Assembly: GCA_965200835.1 (NCBI GenBank)
Contig: OZ241390.1
Location: 992,001 to 1,056,000, forward strand
DNA: 64,000 nucleotides
Source: JAPPFW01 sp965200835
GTDB taxonomy: Bacteria > Actinomycetota > Acidimicrobiia > Spongiisociales > Spongiisociaceae
Direction of reading: 5' to 3'
The position numbers and the translations under genes were made by a program. The notes under the pieces are model-generated. The model saw only the letters and a list, made by a program, of their open reading frames with translations. It ran no database searches and was not told the DNA's origin. This document shows, in pieces, positions 54,809 to 63,530 of the stretch. The first letter of the stretch is position 1, and each line of letters opens with the position of its first letter.

Positions 54809-55273
54809 ATGCAAACCGATGTCTTCGTCAATTTGGCCACCGCCCTCGCAACGATCGCCGTTGTCATCACCGTCTTCATCAGGCTCGACCACAAGGACAA
54901 GGCCAGATTCGACAAGCTCGATCAGAAGCTATCCAACAAGATCGACAAGCTGGACCAGAAGCTGAACACCAAGAGCGACACCAACACCGACAAGCTCGAC
55001 GAGAAGCTGGATACCAAGATCCACAAGCTCGACGAGAAGCTGGACACCAAGATCGACAAGCTGGACAGAAAGTGGGAAGGCAAGTTCGAGCGAATCACCC
55101 GAGACCTCTTCGAAGTGAAGATTTCGGTCGCCCGAATCGAAGGCTTCCTCGAATCTCACTTCGGCGTTAGCCCCCCTACCAAGAGCCGACCCGTACCCGA
55201 ACCCGGCACCGAAGAAGCCACCACCAGCCACGACCAACGAGGCAGCCAGGTGCCAACGCCAGTTAGACCCTAA
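54809..55273 (+). CDS. Membrane-anchored coiled-coil protein with 11-residue repeats
   Basis: 154 residues. One N-terminal membrane helix (about 6-25, NLATALATIAVVITVFIRL) is followed by repeats of KLDxKLxxKID at a spacing of 11 residues, one of which carries four extra residues, then a helical part and a charged Pro/Thr-rich tail. The period of 11 suggests a hendecad coiled coil. GGAAGGGGC lies before the ATG. The function is unknown; an anchor, scaffold or stress-linked protein is possible. A related architecture occurs at 62,936-63,385. Confidence 0.75.
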   Translation: MQTDVFVNLATALATIAVVITVFIRLDHKDKARFDKLDQKLSNKIDKLDQKLNTKSDTNTDKLDEKLDTKIHKLDEKLDTKIDKLDRKWEGKFERITRDLFEVKISVARIEGFLESHFGVSPPTKSRPVPEPGTEEATTSHDQRGSQVPTPVRP

Positions 55274-55342
55274 GGACGTCTGGTCGTAAACTTTCCGACT
55301 CGCCGAGAAGCCGGGTCAGTCTCACCAACTGCGCATAGATAC

Positions 55343-55376
55343 TAAATACCATCAGCTACCATCATCGTGCGTGCTC
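55343..55376 (+). repeat. Direct repeat copy 2 upstream of the AAA ATPase gene
   Basis: Partner of the copy at 54,705-54,738 (about 70% alike by eye), starting AAATACCATCAGCTACCATC. It lies about 200 bases before the AAA ATPase start. Confidence 0.45.
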
Positions 55377-55527
55377 TAGCTGTTGGACCCGCAACGCTGG
55401 CACGGACGCCAGGCGCCGGCCCGACCTGAGAGCAGCACTGGGTTGGAGTACGGATGCGGAGCCATCTCCCGGGTCCCACTCATCACAGACAAGCCTCGGC
55501 CGCACTCACGATATTATGCTATTGGCG

Positions 55528-55556
55528 CACTAGCATATTAACCGTATATGCTAGTG
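55528..55556. promoter_or_regulatory. Perfect 11-base inverted repeat in the AAA ATPase promoter
   Basis: Arms CACTAGCATAT and ATATGCTAGTG are perfectly complementary around TAACCGT, ending 17 bases before the ATG. A related half-site, ATATTATGCTA, lies at 55,511. The surroundings are AT-rich, unlike the rest of the window. It is probably a binding site for a dimeric repressor overlapping the promoter. Confidence 0.65.
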
Positions 55557-55573
55557 TGACAGGAGGTGTGCTG

Positions 55574-57046
55574 ATGGAGACCCATCCTGGGTTCGATCCA
55601 GCCGAGGACGCACCACGGGCTCTGGTTGAACAGAACCCGTGGATCGCTTCAGGCAAGGTGCCGTCATCGCTGGCCCCTCCAATCGAGCGTCCCCTCGCCC
55701 GGCTTCTCTGCAACCGGTTACTGAGCGATGAACCCCGCCGCTATCACGTGATCCTGGGTCCGCGCAGGGTCGGCAAGACCACCGTCATGTACCAGACCGT
55801 GAGGTGCCTTCTCGCCAAGGGTGTGCCCCCGGCGAGGGTGTGGTGGTTGCGGATGGACCACCCGTTACTCATGCAGTTCAGCCTCGGCCAGCTGGTCGCA
55901 GCGCTATTGAGTCTCGACCACACACTCGAACATCCCGTGTACCTGATGCTGGATGAATTGGTCTATGCCGACAAGTGGGACCTCTGGTTGAAGACGTTCT
56001 ACGACGAGCGTTACCCGGTGCAGGTAGTGGGAACTTCCAGCGCCACCGCCGCGCTGGCGAACCGGCGCCTCGAGAGTGGTGTGGGCCGATGGTCGGAGCA
56101 CTATCTTTCTACGTACTCCTTCGGCGAGTACCTGGACCTGGTCGGCCGGCCTTACCCGATCACCACTGGCCGGACTCTGGGCGATACCCTGCTTGCCCTT
56201 CCTGCTGGCCAGTTCGCACCTCCCGAGCTACGAACCGAGCGCCGACGGTTCATGCTGATGGGAGGATTCCCCGAACTCCGGTCCTTCAACCAACCAACCC
56301 AGCAGTTTGAGGAGCCGGATATGGTGCTGCTGTCGCAACAGGTCTTGCGTAGTGATGCCGTTGAACGCGCTATCTACAAGGACATACCCCAGTCGTTCAG
56401 TATCCGGAACCCGATCGTGCTCGAGCGGCTACTGTACGTCCTAGCGGGGCAGATCGCCGGGATCCTCTCACCGTCGAATATCGGTCGCGAGCTGGGAATA
56501 GCCCAGCCGACTTTCGACCGTTACCTCTCCTATCTGGAACGCACCTACCTGGTATTCGCCCTTCCCAACTACTCCGGCCGGGAGGCCACCGTGCAGAAAC
56601 GGGGCCGCAAGCTCTACTTCATCGATGGGGCGGTCCGGAATGCGGCGTTGCAGCGGGGGCTAGCCTTACTCGACAATCCGACGGAACTCGGGCACCTCTT
56701 GGAGAACCTAGTCGCAGCCTCGCTCCAATCATTGGCCACCGCCTCCGGCATCCGGATGTACCACTGGCGTAGCGGCAAGCAGAAAGTGGATCTCGTCTTC
56801 GATCACCCCAACCGGCCGCTTGCCTTCGAGATTGCCTTATCTCCTAACCACAGCCGAGCCGGCCTGAATGCACTGCTACAGCGCTACCCGAGATTCCAAG
56901 GTGGCGCCTACCTGGTGGCACCGCAAGTCTCCGTCACCCATCCCGGCCAGTCCGGGATCGGCACCCTGCCGGTGGACTTGCTCCTGCTCGCCATCGGGGC
57001 ACAGGCAGATCTCGAACTATCCCGGAGCTTGGGAATCTTCTCATAG
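55574..57046 (+). CDS. AAA-family ATPase with a DUF4143-type C-terminal domain
   Basis: 490 residues. Walker A GPRRVGKTT (62-70), Walker B YLMLDELVY (123-131) and a sensor-like VVGTSSAT are present. The C-terminal half (LGIAQPTFDRYLSYLERTYL, DGAVRNAA, then LLENLVAA and WRSGKQKVDLVF) matches the DUF4143 region, which ends in a nuclease-like fold in some members. ATG 55574 has AGGAGGTGTGCTG upstream; the frame is open 40 codons further. Such proteins are common in mobile or horizontally acquired DNA. Function unknown. It converges on a cupin gene 20 bases away. Confidence 0.85.
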   Translation: METHPGFDPAEDAPRALVEQNPWIASGKVPSSLAPPIERPLARLLCNRLLSDEPRRYHVILGPRRVGKTTVMYQTVRCLLAKGVPPARVWWLRMDHPLLMQFSLGQLVAALLSLDHTLEHPVYLMLDELVYADKWDLWLKTFYDERYPVQVVGTSSATAALANRRLESGVGRWSEHYLSTYSFGEYLDLVGRPYPITTGRTLGDTLLALPAGQFAPPELRTERRRFMLMGGFPELRSFNQPTQQFEEPDMVLLSQQVLRSDAVERAIYKDIPQSFSIRNPIVLERLLYVLAGQIAGILSPSNIGRELGIAQPTFDRYLSYLERTYLVFALPNYSGREATVQKRGRKLYFIDGAVRNAALQRGLALLDNPTELGHLLENLVAASLQSLATASGIRMYHWRSGKQKVDLVFDHPNRPLAFEIALSPNHSRAGLNALLQRYPRFQGGAYLVAPQVSVTHPGQSGIGTLPVDLLLLAIGAQADLELSRSLGIFS

Positions 57047-57066
57047 GTAAACGGTGGTGACGCCCG

Positions 57067-57465
57067 TCAGCAAAACTCGGCTTCGATAACGTCTCGCTCG
57101 GCGCCCGAGGGACTGTACATCCAGAACAGCTTGACCGGCGTGTCACCCGTGTTGAAGAACTGGTGGCTCACCCCAGCTGGCGTGTAGACAACCGATCCGG
57201 GTCCGGTGGTGATCTCCTCATCACCCACCACCGCCCTCCCATGGCCTTCGGAGAACATCCAAATCTCAGCGGCATCGGGATGGGTATGGAGGCTTCCTTG
57301 CTGGTGAGGCGGTACCTCACACGTTCCGACTGCAAAGTCCTCGATCCCGGATTGCAGCATGGGTGATAGCAATACCTTGACGTGCCTTACGTAGGGCTCG
57401 GGAGTGGTCAGACCTACCCCGTCGGCCTCAGTGGCCACGATGGGCGTGCCGGGGACATAGCTCAT
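57067..57465 (-). CDS. Cupin-domain protein
   Basis: 132-residue single-domain cupin. The two conserved motifs are visible: HQQGSLHTHPDAAEIWMFSE with likely metal ligands His, His and Glu, and GSVVYTPAGVSHQFFNTGD with a further His. The ATG at 57465 has TAGGAGGTCAGAT before it. It could be a small dioxygenase, isomerase or regulator. It is the last gene of the minus-strand molybdenum hydroxylase group, 81 bases after the amidohydrolase. Confidence 0.85.
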   Translation of the reverse strand: MSYVPGTPIVATEADGVGLTTPEPYVRHVKVLLSPMLQSGIEDFAVGTCEVPPHQQGSLHTHPDAAEIWMFSEGHGRAVVGDEEITTGPGSVVYTPAGVSHQFFNTGDTPVKLFWMYSPSGAERDVIEAEFC

Positions 57466-57545
57466 ATCTGACCTCCTAGGGCTACCGACTTCGTGCCTCT
57501 TGCCGGTGACACGAATCGTAGACCGATCGATGATGTTTGCGCTGA

Positions 57546-58745
57546 TCAGGACGCAGCGCCTCGAGAGCTGTAGGGAGATCGGCCGGTCGCTGCGGCCAGC
57601 AGTTCTTCCATCAAGACCGCGTCGGTGGCGGCATCGATAGCGGTCCAAGCCAAGGCTACCGCTCCGTCGATCACCGCCCGATCGGCCGGAGCACCAGCCG
57701 CGGCAGCGGTGAACCCCGGCTGGTGATTGACCGCCGGAAGCGAGTCGATTCCGATGAAAGGATGGATGGTTGGCACATGCAACGAGACGTTCCCCATATC
57801 GGTCGAGGCCGGAGGGACGGGACCCTCATAGAACCTCCTGCCGAGCCGCTGCGCGTTCCGCCGATAGCAGTCGGCCAGCTCACCGCGATGCTCCAGATGG
57901 GTGTAGGGCGGGAACGGACGGGTAATCGTTAGCTCCGCCCCGGTCGCCAGGGCTCCCGCTTCGAAGCAAGCCTTCACCCGGCGGCGCAATGACTCGAGCC
58001 CGGCGATGTGGGGAGTCCGAACCAGATATGAAGCTTTGCCCACGGCTGGGATGACGTTCGGCGCGGTGCCCGCCTCGGTCACGATCCCATGGACTCGGTC
58101 CATGGTGTTCAGGTGCTGGCGGAGCAGACCGATGCCTACCTGCGCTACCACCAGTGCCTCAGCTGCGTTGATTCCCAGTTCCGGGAAGGCGGAGGCGTGC
58201 GCTTCCCTCCCCTGGTACGCCACCTCCATCTACTCGATCGCCACGATCGGTGGAGCAACGACATCGAACGGGGCTGGATGGACCATCATCGCCAGATGCG
58301 CCGAGTCGAAGGCACCCGCTTCCAACAGGGCCACCTTGCCCCCGCCGTTCTCCTCGGCGGGCGTCCCTAGGACGGCCACCTCCAGACCTACTTCGTCGGC
58401 GATGGCGGCCAGCCCCAGCCCGGCACCGACGGCCGCCGCGGCGATCACGTTGTGGCCACAGGCGTGACCGATACTCGGAAGGGCGTCGTACTCGGCGCAG
58501 ATGATCACCTTCAGAGGATCACTACCAGCAGTCGCCCGGAGCGCGGTAGGGATCCCCCCATAGCCTGTCTCAACCGAGAAGCCAGCTCGATCCAGCTGAT
58601 CAGCCACGCAAGCCGCTGACCGTACCTCTTCGAAGGCTGTTTCGGAGAAGCCATGGATGGCATGGCTCACCGCCAGCAGGTCGTCCCTAGCTCGTTCGAT
58701 CCCGCCCTGTGCCGCCGCTCTGGCAGCCTCGGCCACCCCAGACAT
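57546..58745 (-). pseudogene. M20 amidohydrolase (AbgB-like) split by an in-frame TAG
   Basis: The frame from 58745 encodes a peptidase-M20 amidohydrolase (GHACGHNVIAAAAV, GTPAEENGGGK, HPAPFDVV), meets TAG at 58230-58232, and continues in the same frame from the next codon, an ATG, to 57546 (VAYQGREAHASAFPELG, TDMGNVSLHVPTIHPFI). Together it would be 399 codons, normal for the family. A one-base change of a Trp or Gln codon is the simplest cause. The second half has its own ATG but no metal site, so it is probably inactive alone. The family cleaves amides such as p-aminobenzoyl-glutamate or N-acyl amino acids. Confidence 0.85.
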
Positions 58746-58842
58746 CCGATCCTCCTCAGGTTCAACGGCCCGTCCGTCACGAGGTTACCGCCCCACGATC
58801 CGGCTCACCGCGAATCGCCCTCCTCGGGCGGGATGGATCTCC

Positions 58843-59088
58843 TTATCCGCCACCCATAGCAGGAAGGAAGTGCACCTCGGCACCTTCCGGTACGGGTTCG
58901 AAAAGGGCGTCGGCGATGATCTCCCCGTCTATTGCCACTGCCAGGCCCGAACCGAGCTGCTGGCCGATGCCGGGGTAGCGCCCATCCAACTCCTTGATGA
59001 GCGACCGTACCGTGTTGGCCTGGATCTCGACTTCCTCCACGCCTCCGGTGAAGCGGCGCAGTGTCGAGCCGAGGAAGACCCGGGCCAT
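58843..59088 (-). CDS. MoaD/ThiS-like ubiquitin-fold sulfur carrier
   Basis: 81 residues ending in AMGGG, the di-glycine tail of MoaD-type sulfur carriers used in molybdopterin synthesis. Blocks: VRSLIKELDGRYPGIGQQL and VPEGAEVHFLPA. The start overlaps the stop of the molybdenum-hydroxylase large subunit (TGATG), so it is co-translated with that subunit. A dedicated carrier for the cofactor of this enzyme is the simplest reading. Confidence 0.82.
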   Translation of the reverse strand: MARVFLGSTLRRFTGGVEEVEIQANTVRSLIKELDGRYPGIGQQLGSGLAVAIDGEIIADALFEPVPEGAEVHFLPAMGGG

Positions 59089-61382
59089 CAGCCGCCGTTG
59101 GCCCCGATCGCTGCCAGGACCTTGACCGGTGACATCGGCAATTCGTCCATCCGGAGCCCGGTGGCACCAGAGATGGCGTTGGCGACCGCGGCCATGGGAG
59201 GAACGATCCCCACCTCGCCCACGCCTCGCACGCCGTAGGGATGCCCGGGGTTGGGCACCTCTACCACCACCGTGTCGATCATGGGCAGATCGGAGGCCAC
59301 CGGCATCCGGTAGTCCAGGAAACCCGCGTTTTCCATCCTGCCCTGGCTGTCGAAGATGTACTCCTCGTTGAGTGCCCAGCCGATGCCCTGGACCACGCCT
59401 CCTTGCATCTGGCCCTCGACGTAACTGGGGTGAATGGCCCGGCCGGCGTCCTGGGCGGTGGTGTATCGGAGAACCTTCACCGCACCGGTTTCCGGATCCA
59501 CCTCCACATCGCACACCTGGGTGGAGAAGGCTACCCCTACCCCGCGCGCGTTCAGGGAGGCGGTGGCGGTAATGGGCCCGCAGGTCCGGCCCGACATTTC
59601 AGCCAGATCCTCGGTGCTGAGCGGGGGGTGGCTGCCGGCTACGTGCTGGGCCCGGCCGTCGACCCACTCCACCTCATCTTCCTCCACGTCCCAGATCATC
59701 GCTGCCCGGCGGCGCATATCGGCCACTACCTTCCGGCAGGCCTCGACCACTGCCATACCGGTGGCGTGGGTGACCCGGCTTCCTCCGGTCATGTCGGTGA
59801 ACCCGATCGACTCGGTATCGGCCACGATCGGGGTGATGCGGTAGACGTCGATACCCAGTTCCTCGGCTGCCATGAGGGCCATGGACGCCCGGCTACCACC
59901 GATGTCTGGGCTGCCGGTCATCACCGAGGCACCGCCGTCCTCGTTTATATGCACGGTGGCGCTCGAGTTGGAGCCGAAGTTGAACCAGAATCCGCTGGCG
60001 ACCCCGCGACCCTGGTTAGGTCCGAGCGGCGTCGAGTAGTGCGGATGATCCTTGATGGCCTCGACAGTTTCGCGGTATCCGATCTTCCGGAAGCGAGGAC
60101 CGTAGCTCGACTTCACTCCCTCCTCGACTGCATTGCGCATGCGCAGCTCCAGGGGATCCATCCCGAGCGCCTCGGCAATCTCGTCGAGCAAGGTCTCCGA
60201 GGCGAAGGCCGCCATCGGCGCACCCGGCGCCCGGTAAGCAGCCACCTTCGGCATGTTGGTAACCACGTCGAAGCCTTCCAGGAAGAAGTTGGGAACGTCG
60301 TACGGAGCCAGCAGGCACATCAGGCCCAGCTCCACCGGGGAACCTGGGTAGGCCCCCGCCTGGTAGGCAAACCAACCTTCCGCCGCCACCAGGGTGCCGT
60401 CCCGGCGGGCGCCGATCCTGAGACGCATCCTGGAACCGGAGGTAGGTCCGGTAGCCCTGAAGACTTCGTCCCGGGACATGGCGATCTTGACCGGACGCCC
60501 GGCCTTGCCTGACAGGAGGGTTGCCACCGGCTCGAGATAGATGGTGGTCTTGCCCCCGAAGCCGCCGCCGATCTCGGCAGGGATCACTTTGATCCGCGAA
60601 GGCTCCCATCCGAGTACCTTGGCGGTGTAGGTGCGGACCATGAAGTGACCCTGCGACGAGCACCACAGCACCGCGCGCCCGTCCTCCCCCATGTCGGCCA
60701 CTACCGCATGGGGTTCGATGTATCCCTGGTGGACCGGGCGGGTGGTGAACTCCCGCTCGACGATCACGTCGGCCTCCGCAAAACCCCGCTCCACATCGCC
60801 CCGCTCCAGCAGGTAGCGGGCGGCCACATTGGAAGGCGCTTCGGGTGCCGGCTCGACGCCGCCGGTGAACAGATCCTCGTGCAGCAAGGGCGCGTCCTGC
60901 GCCATGGCTTCCTCGACATCGATCACATGGGGAAGCACCTCATAGTCGACCTCGATGGCTGCCAGGGCGGCGGCTGCCTCGCGGGGTGAGGTGGCTGCCA
61001 CCGCGGCGAGGGCGTGACCTTCATAGAGCACCTTTTCACGGGCCATGATGTTGCGGGACAGGTCCCGAAAGTCGACGGCTCCTTCACCGCCCTCGCCCGC
61101 TTCCGACTCGAGAACGGGAAAGTCAGCTGCGGTGACCACCGCCCTCACTCCGTCCATGGCTTCGGCGGCGGAGGTATCGATGGACCGGATCCAGGCGTGG
61201 GCATGAGGGGAGCGCAGGATCATCCCGGTCAGCATCCCCGGCAGCCACTGATCAGCACCGAAGCGGGCGCGGCCGGTCACCTTGTCCAGTCCATCGTGGC
61301 GCACCGGTCTGCTTCCCACCCACTTGTAGCCAGGGTCGGTGTCGGATGGGGTACTAGTGGGTGCGATAGTGGTAGTGGTCAC
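59088..61382 (-). CDS. Molybdenum hydroxylase large subunit (xanthine-dehydrogenase family)
   Basis: 764-residue molybdopterin-binding subunit. It begins with the aldehyde-oxidase a/b hammerhead (YKWVGSRPVRHDGLDKVTG) and has IPAEIGGGFGGKTT, AYRAPGAPMAAFASETL, a Gln-rich MQGGVVQGIGWALNEEY, and the catalytic Glu in VRGVGEVGIVPPMAA near the C-terminus. The AYRAPG loop is not the AYRCSFR loop of form I CO dehydrogenase, so an N-heterocycle or aldehyde substrate is more likely. It is the third gene of an FAD, 2Fe-2S, Mo operon. Confidence 0.92.
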   Translation of the reverse strand: MTTTTIAPTSTPSDTDPGYKWVGSRPVRHDGLDKVTGRARFGADQWLPGMLTGMILRSPHAHAWIRSIDTSAAEAMDGVRAVVTAADFPVLESEAGEGGEGAVDFRDLSRNIMAREKVLYEGHALAAVAATSPREAAAALAAIEVDYEVLPHVIDVEEAMAQDAPLLHEDLFTGGVEPAPEAPSNVAARYLLERGDVERGFAEADVIVEREFTTRPVHQGYIEPHAVVADMGEDGRAVLWCSSQGHFMVRTYTAKVLGWEPSRIKVIPAEIGGGFGGKTTIYLEPVATLLSGKAGRPVKIAMSRDEVFRATGPTSGSRMRLRIGARRDGTLVAAEGWFAYQAGAYPGSPVELGLMCLLAPYDVPNFFLEGFDVVTNMPKVAAYRAPGAPMAAFASETLLDEIAEALGMDPLELRMRNAVEEGVKSSYGPRFRKIGYRETVEAIKDHPHYSTPLGPNQGRGVASGFWFNFGSNSSATVHINEDGGASVMTGSPDIGGSRASMALMAAEELGIDVYRITPIVADTESIGFTDMTGGSRVTHATGMAVVEACRKVVADMRRRAAMIWDVEEDEVEWVDGRAQHVAGSHPPLSTEDLAEMSGRTCGPITATASLNARGVGVAFSTQVCDVEVDPETGAVKVLRYTTAQDAGRAIHPSYVEGQMQGGVVQGIGWALNEEYIFDSQGRMENAGFLDYRMPVASDLPMIDTVVVEVPNPGHPYGVRGVGEVGIVPPMAAVANAISGATGLRMDELPMSPVKVLAAIGANGG

Positions 61383-61876
61383 ACTTTCTCCTTAACCTTC
61401 CGAGCTTCCTTCATGTCGGCCGCCGCGGCCAGGATCGACCGGACGACCTTGTCGTACCCGGTGCATCGGCATAGATTGCCTGCGATGGCGTAGCGCACCT
61501 GCTCTTCGGTCGGATCGGGATAGCGGTCGAGCAAAGCCTTCCCCGCCACCAGCAGTCCCGGCGTGCAAATCCCACACTGCAGAGCTGCTCCTTCCAGAAA
61601 GCTTTCCTGCAGCGGATGGAGGCCACCGGAGCCCCCCATGCCCTCGACGGTCAGGATGTCCGCCCCGTCCGCTTCAGGCGCCAGCACCAGGCAGGAACAG
61701 GTGACACGCCCGTCGAGAATCACCGAACAGGCACCACAGTCGCCGGTGGCGCATCCCTCCTTCACGCCGCTCAATCCCAAAACATCGCGCAGGGCATCTA
61801 GCAGGGTCTGGTCGCCCCGGCACAGGAACTCCCGCCGATCGCCGTTGACGGTGCAGGTGACGTGACTACTACTCAT
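61379..61876 (-). CDS. Molybdenum hydroxylase small subunit (2 x 2Fe-2S)
   Basis: 165 residues with both iron-sulfur sites: C42, C47, C50, C62 (GCATGDCGAC, VTCSC) and C101, C104, C136, C138 (QCGICTPG, NLCRCTGY). It passes electrons from the molybdenum site to the FAD subunit. The stop overlaps the large-subunit start region by four bases, so the two are co-translated. Confidence 0.94.
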   Translation of the reverse strand: MSSSHVTCTVNGDRREFLCRGDQTLLDALRDVLGLSGVKEGCATGDCGACSVILDGRVTCSCLVLAPEADGADILTVEGMGGSGGLHPLQESFLEGAALQCGICTPGLLVAGKALLDRYPDPTEEQVRYAIAGNLCRCTGYDKVVRSILAAAADMKEARKVKEKV

Positions 61877-61904
61877 GGGCGCTTCCTTGTCATGACCGGC
61901 GACT

Positions 61905-62768
61905 TCACGTTGCGGTACCTTTTGCTCGGGCGGCGGCCAGCTTCAGGGCTCTCACTGCCAACACACCGGCCACTTGGCGGCGGTACTCTATGGTGCCCCG
62001 CTTGTCATCTATCGGATTGCAGGCCGCGGAGGCAGCTGCTGCCACCTGCTCCAGAACCGGGCCGCTCGGGGACTCACCTACCAGTGCAGCTTCCGCGTCC
62101 GGTACACGGACCACCGTAGGGGCTACCGCCCCAAGCGCGATGGCGACTGCCGTGCAGCGGCCGTCCTCATCGAGCGACACCCTCACACCGGCGCCAACTA
62201 CCGCGATGTCCATCTCGGTTCTGGGTATGAACCTCAGATATGCGTCAGAGGTCCGGGGAGGGGGACGGTCGAAGTGGAACTCGACCACGAACTCCCCCTG
62301 GCCGAGGGAGGTCCGGCCGGGACCGGTCACCACCGAGGCCACCGGGGCCGTCCTGGTGCCATCCGGTCCGGCGATCACCGCCCGGCCGTCATTCACCACC
62401 ATGGCCGGCACGCTGTCGGCGGCGGGCGAGGCATTGCACAGGTTGCCTCCCAGGCTGGCGCGGCTCTGGATCTGGTCGGATCCGATCAGGGCGGCGGCTT
62501 CGACCAGCCCGGGCAGGTCGGCCACCAGGCCGGTCTCCTCCGTTAGGCGCACGGCGGGAACGGCTGCTCCCACCACCCAAGTGTCCCCTGCCAGACGCAG
62601 GTCGCTTGCTCGCGATATCCGTTTGAGGTCCACCGCGATGTCCGGTTCGGGGCGACCCATCCGCAGCTGCGGAATGAAGTCGGTTGCTCCCGCGTAGACC
62701 GTCGCGTTGGGTTCGCCGACCAGGCGCGAGACGGCTTCCTGGATGGATCTGGGAGCCACGTATCTCAC
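61905..62768 (-). CDS. Molybdenum hydroxylase FAD-binding subunit
   Basis: 287 residues of the CoxM/XdhB type. FAD-binding blocks YAGATDFIPQLRMG and SRASLGGNLCNASPAAD and the C-terminal REYR-like YRRQVAGVLAVRAL region (IEYRRQV) are visible. It is the first gene of the operon; the promoter should lie above 62,768, in a 167-base gap. It transfers electrons to an acceptor such as NAD or oxygen. Confidence 0.92.
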   Translation of the reverse strand: MRYVAPRSIQEAVSRLVGEPNATVYAGATDFIPQLRMGRPEPDIAVDLKRISRASDLRLAGDTWVVGAAVPAVRLTEETGLVADLPGLVEAAALIGSDQIQSRASLGGNLCNASPAADSVPAMVVNDGRAVIAGPDGTRTAPVASVVTGPGRTSLGQGEFVVEFHFDRPPPRTSDAYLRFIPRTEMDIAVVGAGVRVSLDEDGRCTAVAIALGAVAPTVVRVPDAEAALVGESPSGPVLEQVAAAASAACNPIDDKRGTIEYRRQVAGVLAVRALKLAAARAKGTAT

Positions 62769-62935
62769 GCTGCCACCGCCGTCATACTGCTCCTTCCCAG
62801 TGGAGTCCTGGACTTCCTAATCTGAGGTCTTCAAACGAGTAGCACGGTACCACGTAGGTACGACAACCACCTGTCCCCCATGCTCAGGGAGTCAGGCAAG
62901 CGTGAGGACTGTGTCCCTCCGAACGACTGCTTCTT

Positions 62936-63385
62936 CTACCAAGGGGAGGGCGGCTGGGCGGTCAACCGTTCGCTCAACGCCGTCGTTCTGTCCTGGTTGG
63001 CGAACACCTGCGTCCTGGTCTCGGTCACCAGGTCCCGGATCTCGTGGACCACCTTCTGTGTATCGGTGACTTTCCGCTCCAGCGTCGAGACTCGGATATC
63101 TATGGTGTCCAGCCTGCGCGACACCGCGGAGATTCGTTCGATGTCGGCTACGGTCGCTTCCGATATCCGTTCGATGGTCCCAGTGGTGGCTTCGGCCAGA
63201 CGGCGGTCAACACTCGCCGATAACTCCACCAGTCGCCGTTCCAACTTATCTGACAATGTGTTGATCTGGACGGTGCGGTGAGCGATGATCGGCTGAGCAA
63301 ATATCCATAACACCCCGGCCACCCCGGCGAGGATAGTCAGCGCGGCGGTCACCAAATACAGAACCTGTTCCCACGATGTAAACAT
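62936..63385 (-). CDS. Membrane-anchored coiled-coil protein
   Basis: 149 residues: one N-terminal membrane helix (VLYLVTAALTILAGVAGVLW, about 8-28), then a long helical region with heptad-like spacing (KLERRLVELSASVDRRLAEA, RRLDTIDIRVSTLERKV) and a short Pro-containing end. AGAGGATAACGAC precedes the ATG. It parallels the architecture at 54,809-55,273, but the repeats differ. Function unknown. Confidence 0.72.
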   Translation of the reverse strand: MFTSWEQVLYLVTAALTILAGVAGVLWIFAQPIIAHRTVQINTLSDKLERRLVELSASVDRRLAEATTGTIERISEATVADIERISAVSRRLDTIDIRVSTLERKVTDTQKVVHEIRDLVTETRTQVFANQDRTTALSERLTAQPPSPW

Positions 63386-63409
63386 GTCGTTATCCTCTCG
63401 TCTGCTACC

Positions 63410-63465
63410 TATTATCTAACAGATACTATATCACTATGGCAAATCTTACTTATGTGTGTCAACCA
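63410..63465 (-). promoter_or_regulatory. Promoter of the second coiled-coil gene
   Basis: On the minus strand, TTGACA (63,455-63,460) is followed 18 bases later by CATAGT, and there is a TATAGT a little further. The stretch is AT-rich, unlike the surroundings. Between it and the gene is a short inverted repeat, TATCTGTTAGATA (63,413-63,425). Confidence 0.5.
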
Positions 63466-63530
63466 TCATCTTAGATCGGGTCGCTCGGTTGGGGAAGCCG
63501 GCCACCGGTGGAGAACTGGGAGCAGGGGGC

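Noticed and set aside
59241..60512. A 423-codon plus-strand frame
   Set aside because: Shadow of the molybdenum hydroxylase large subunit; no recognisable motif and a His/Gly-rich composition typical of reverse frames of GC-rich genes.
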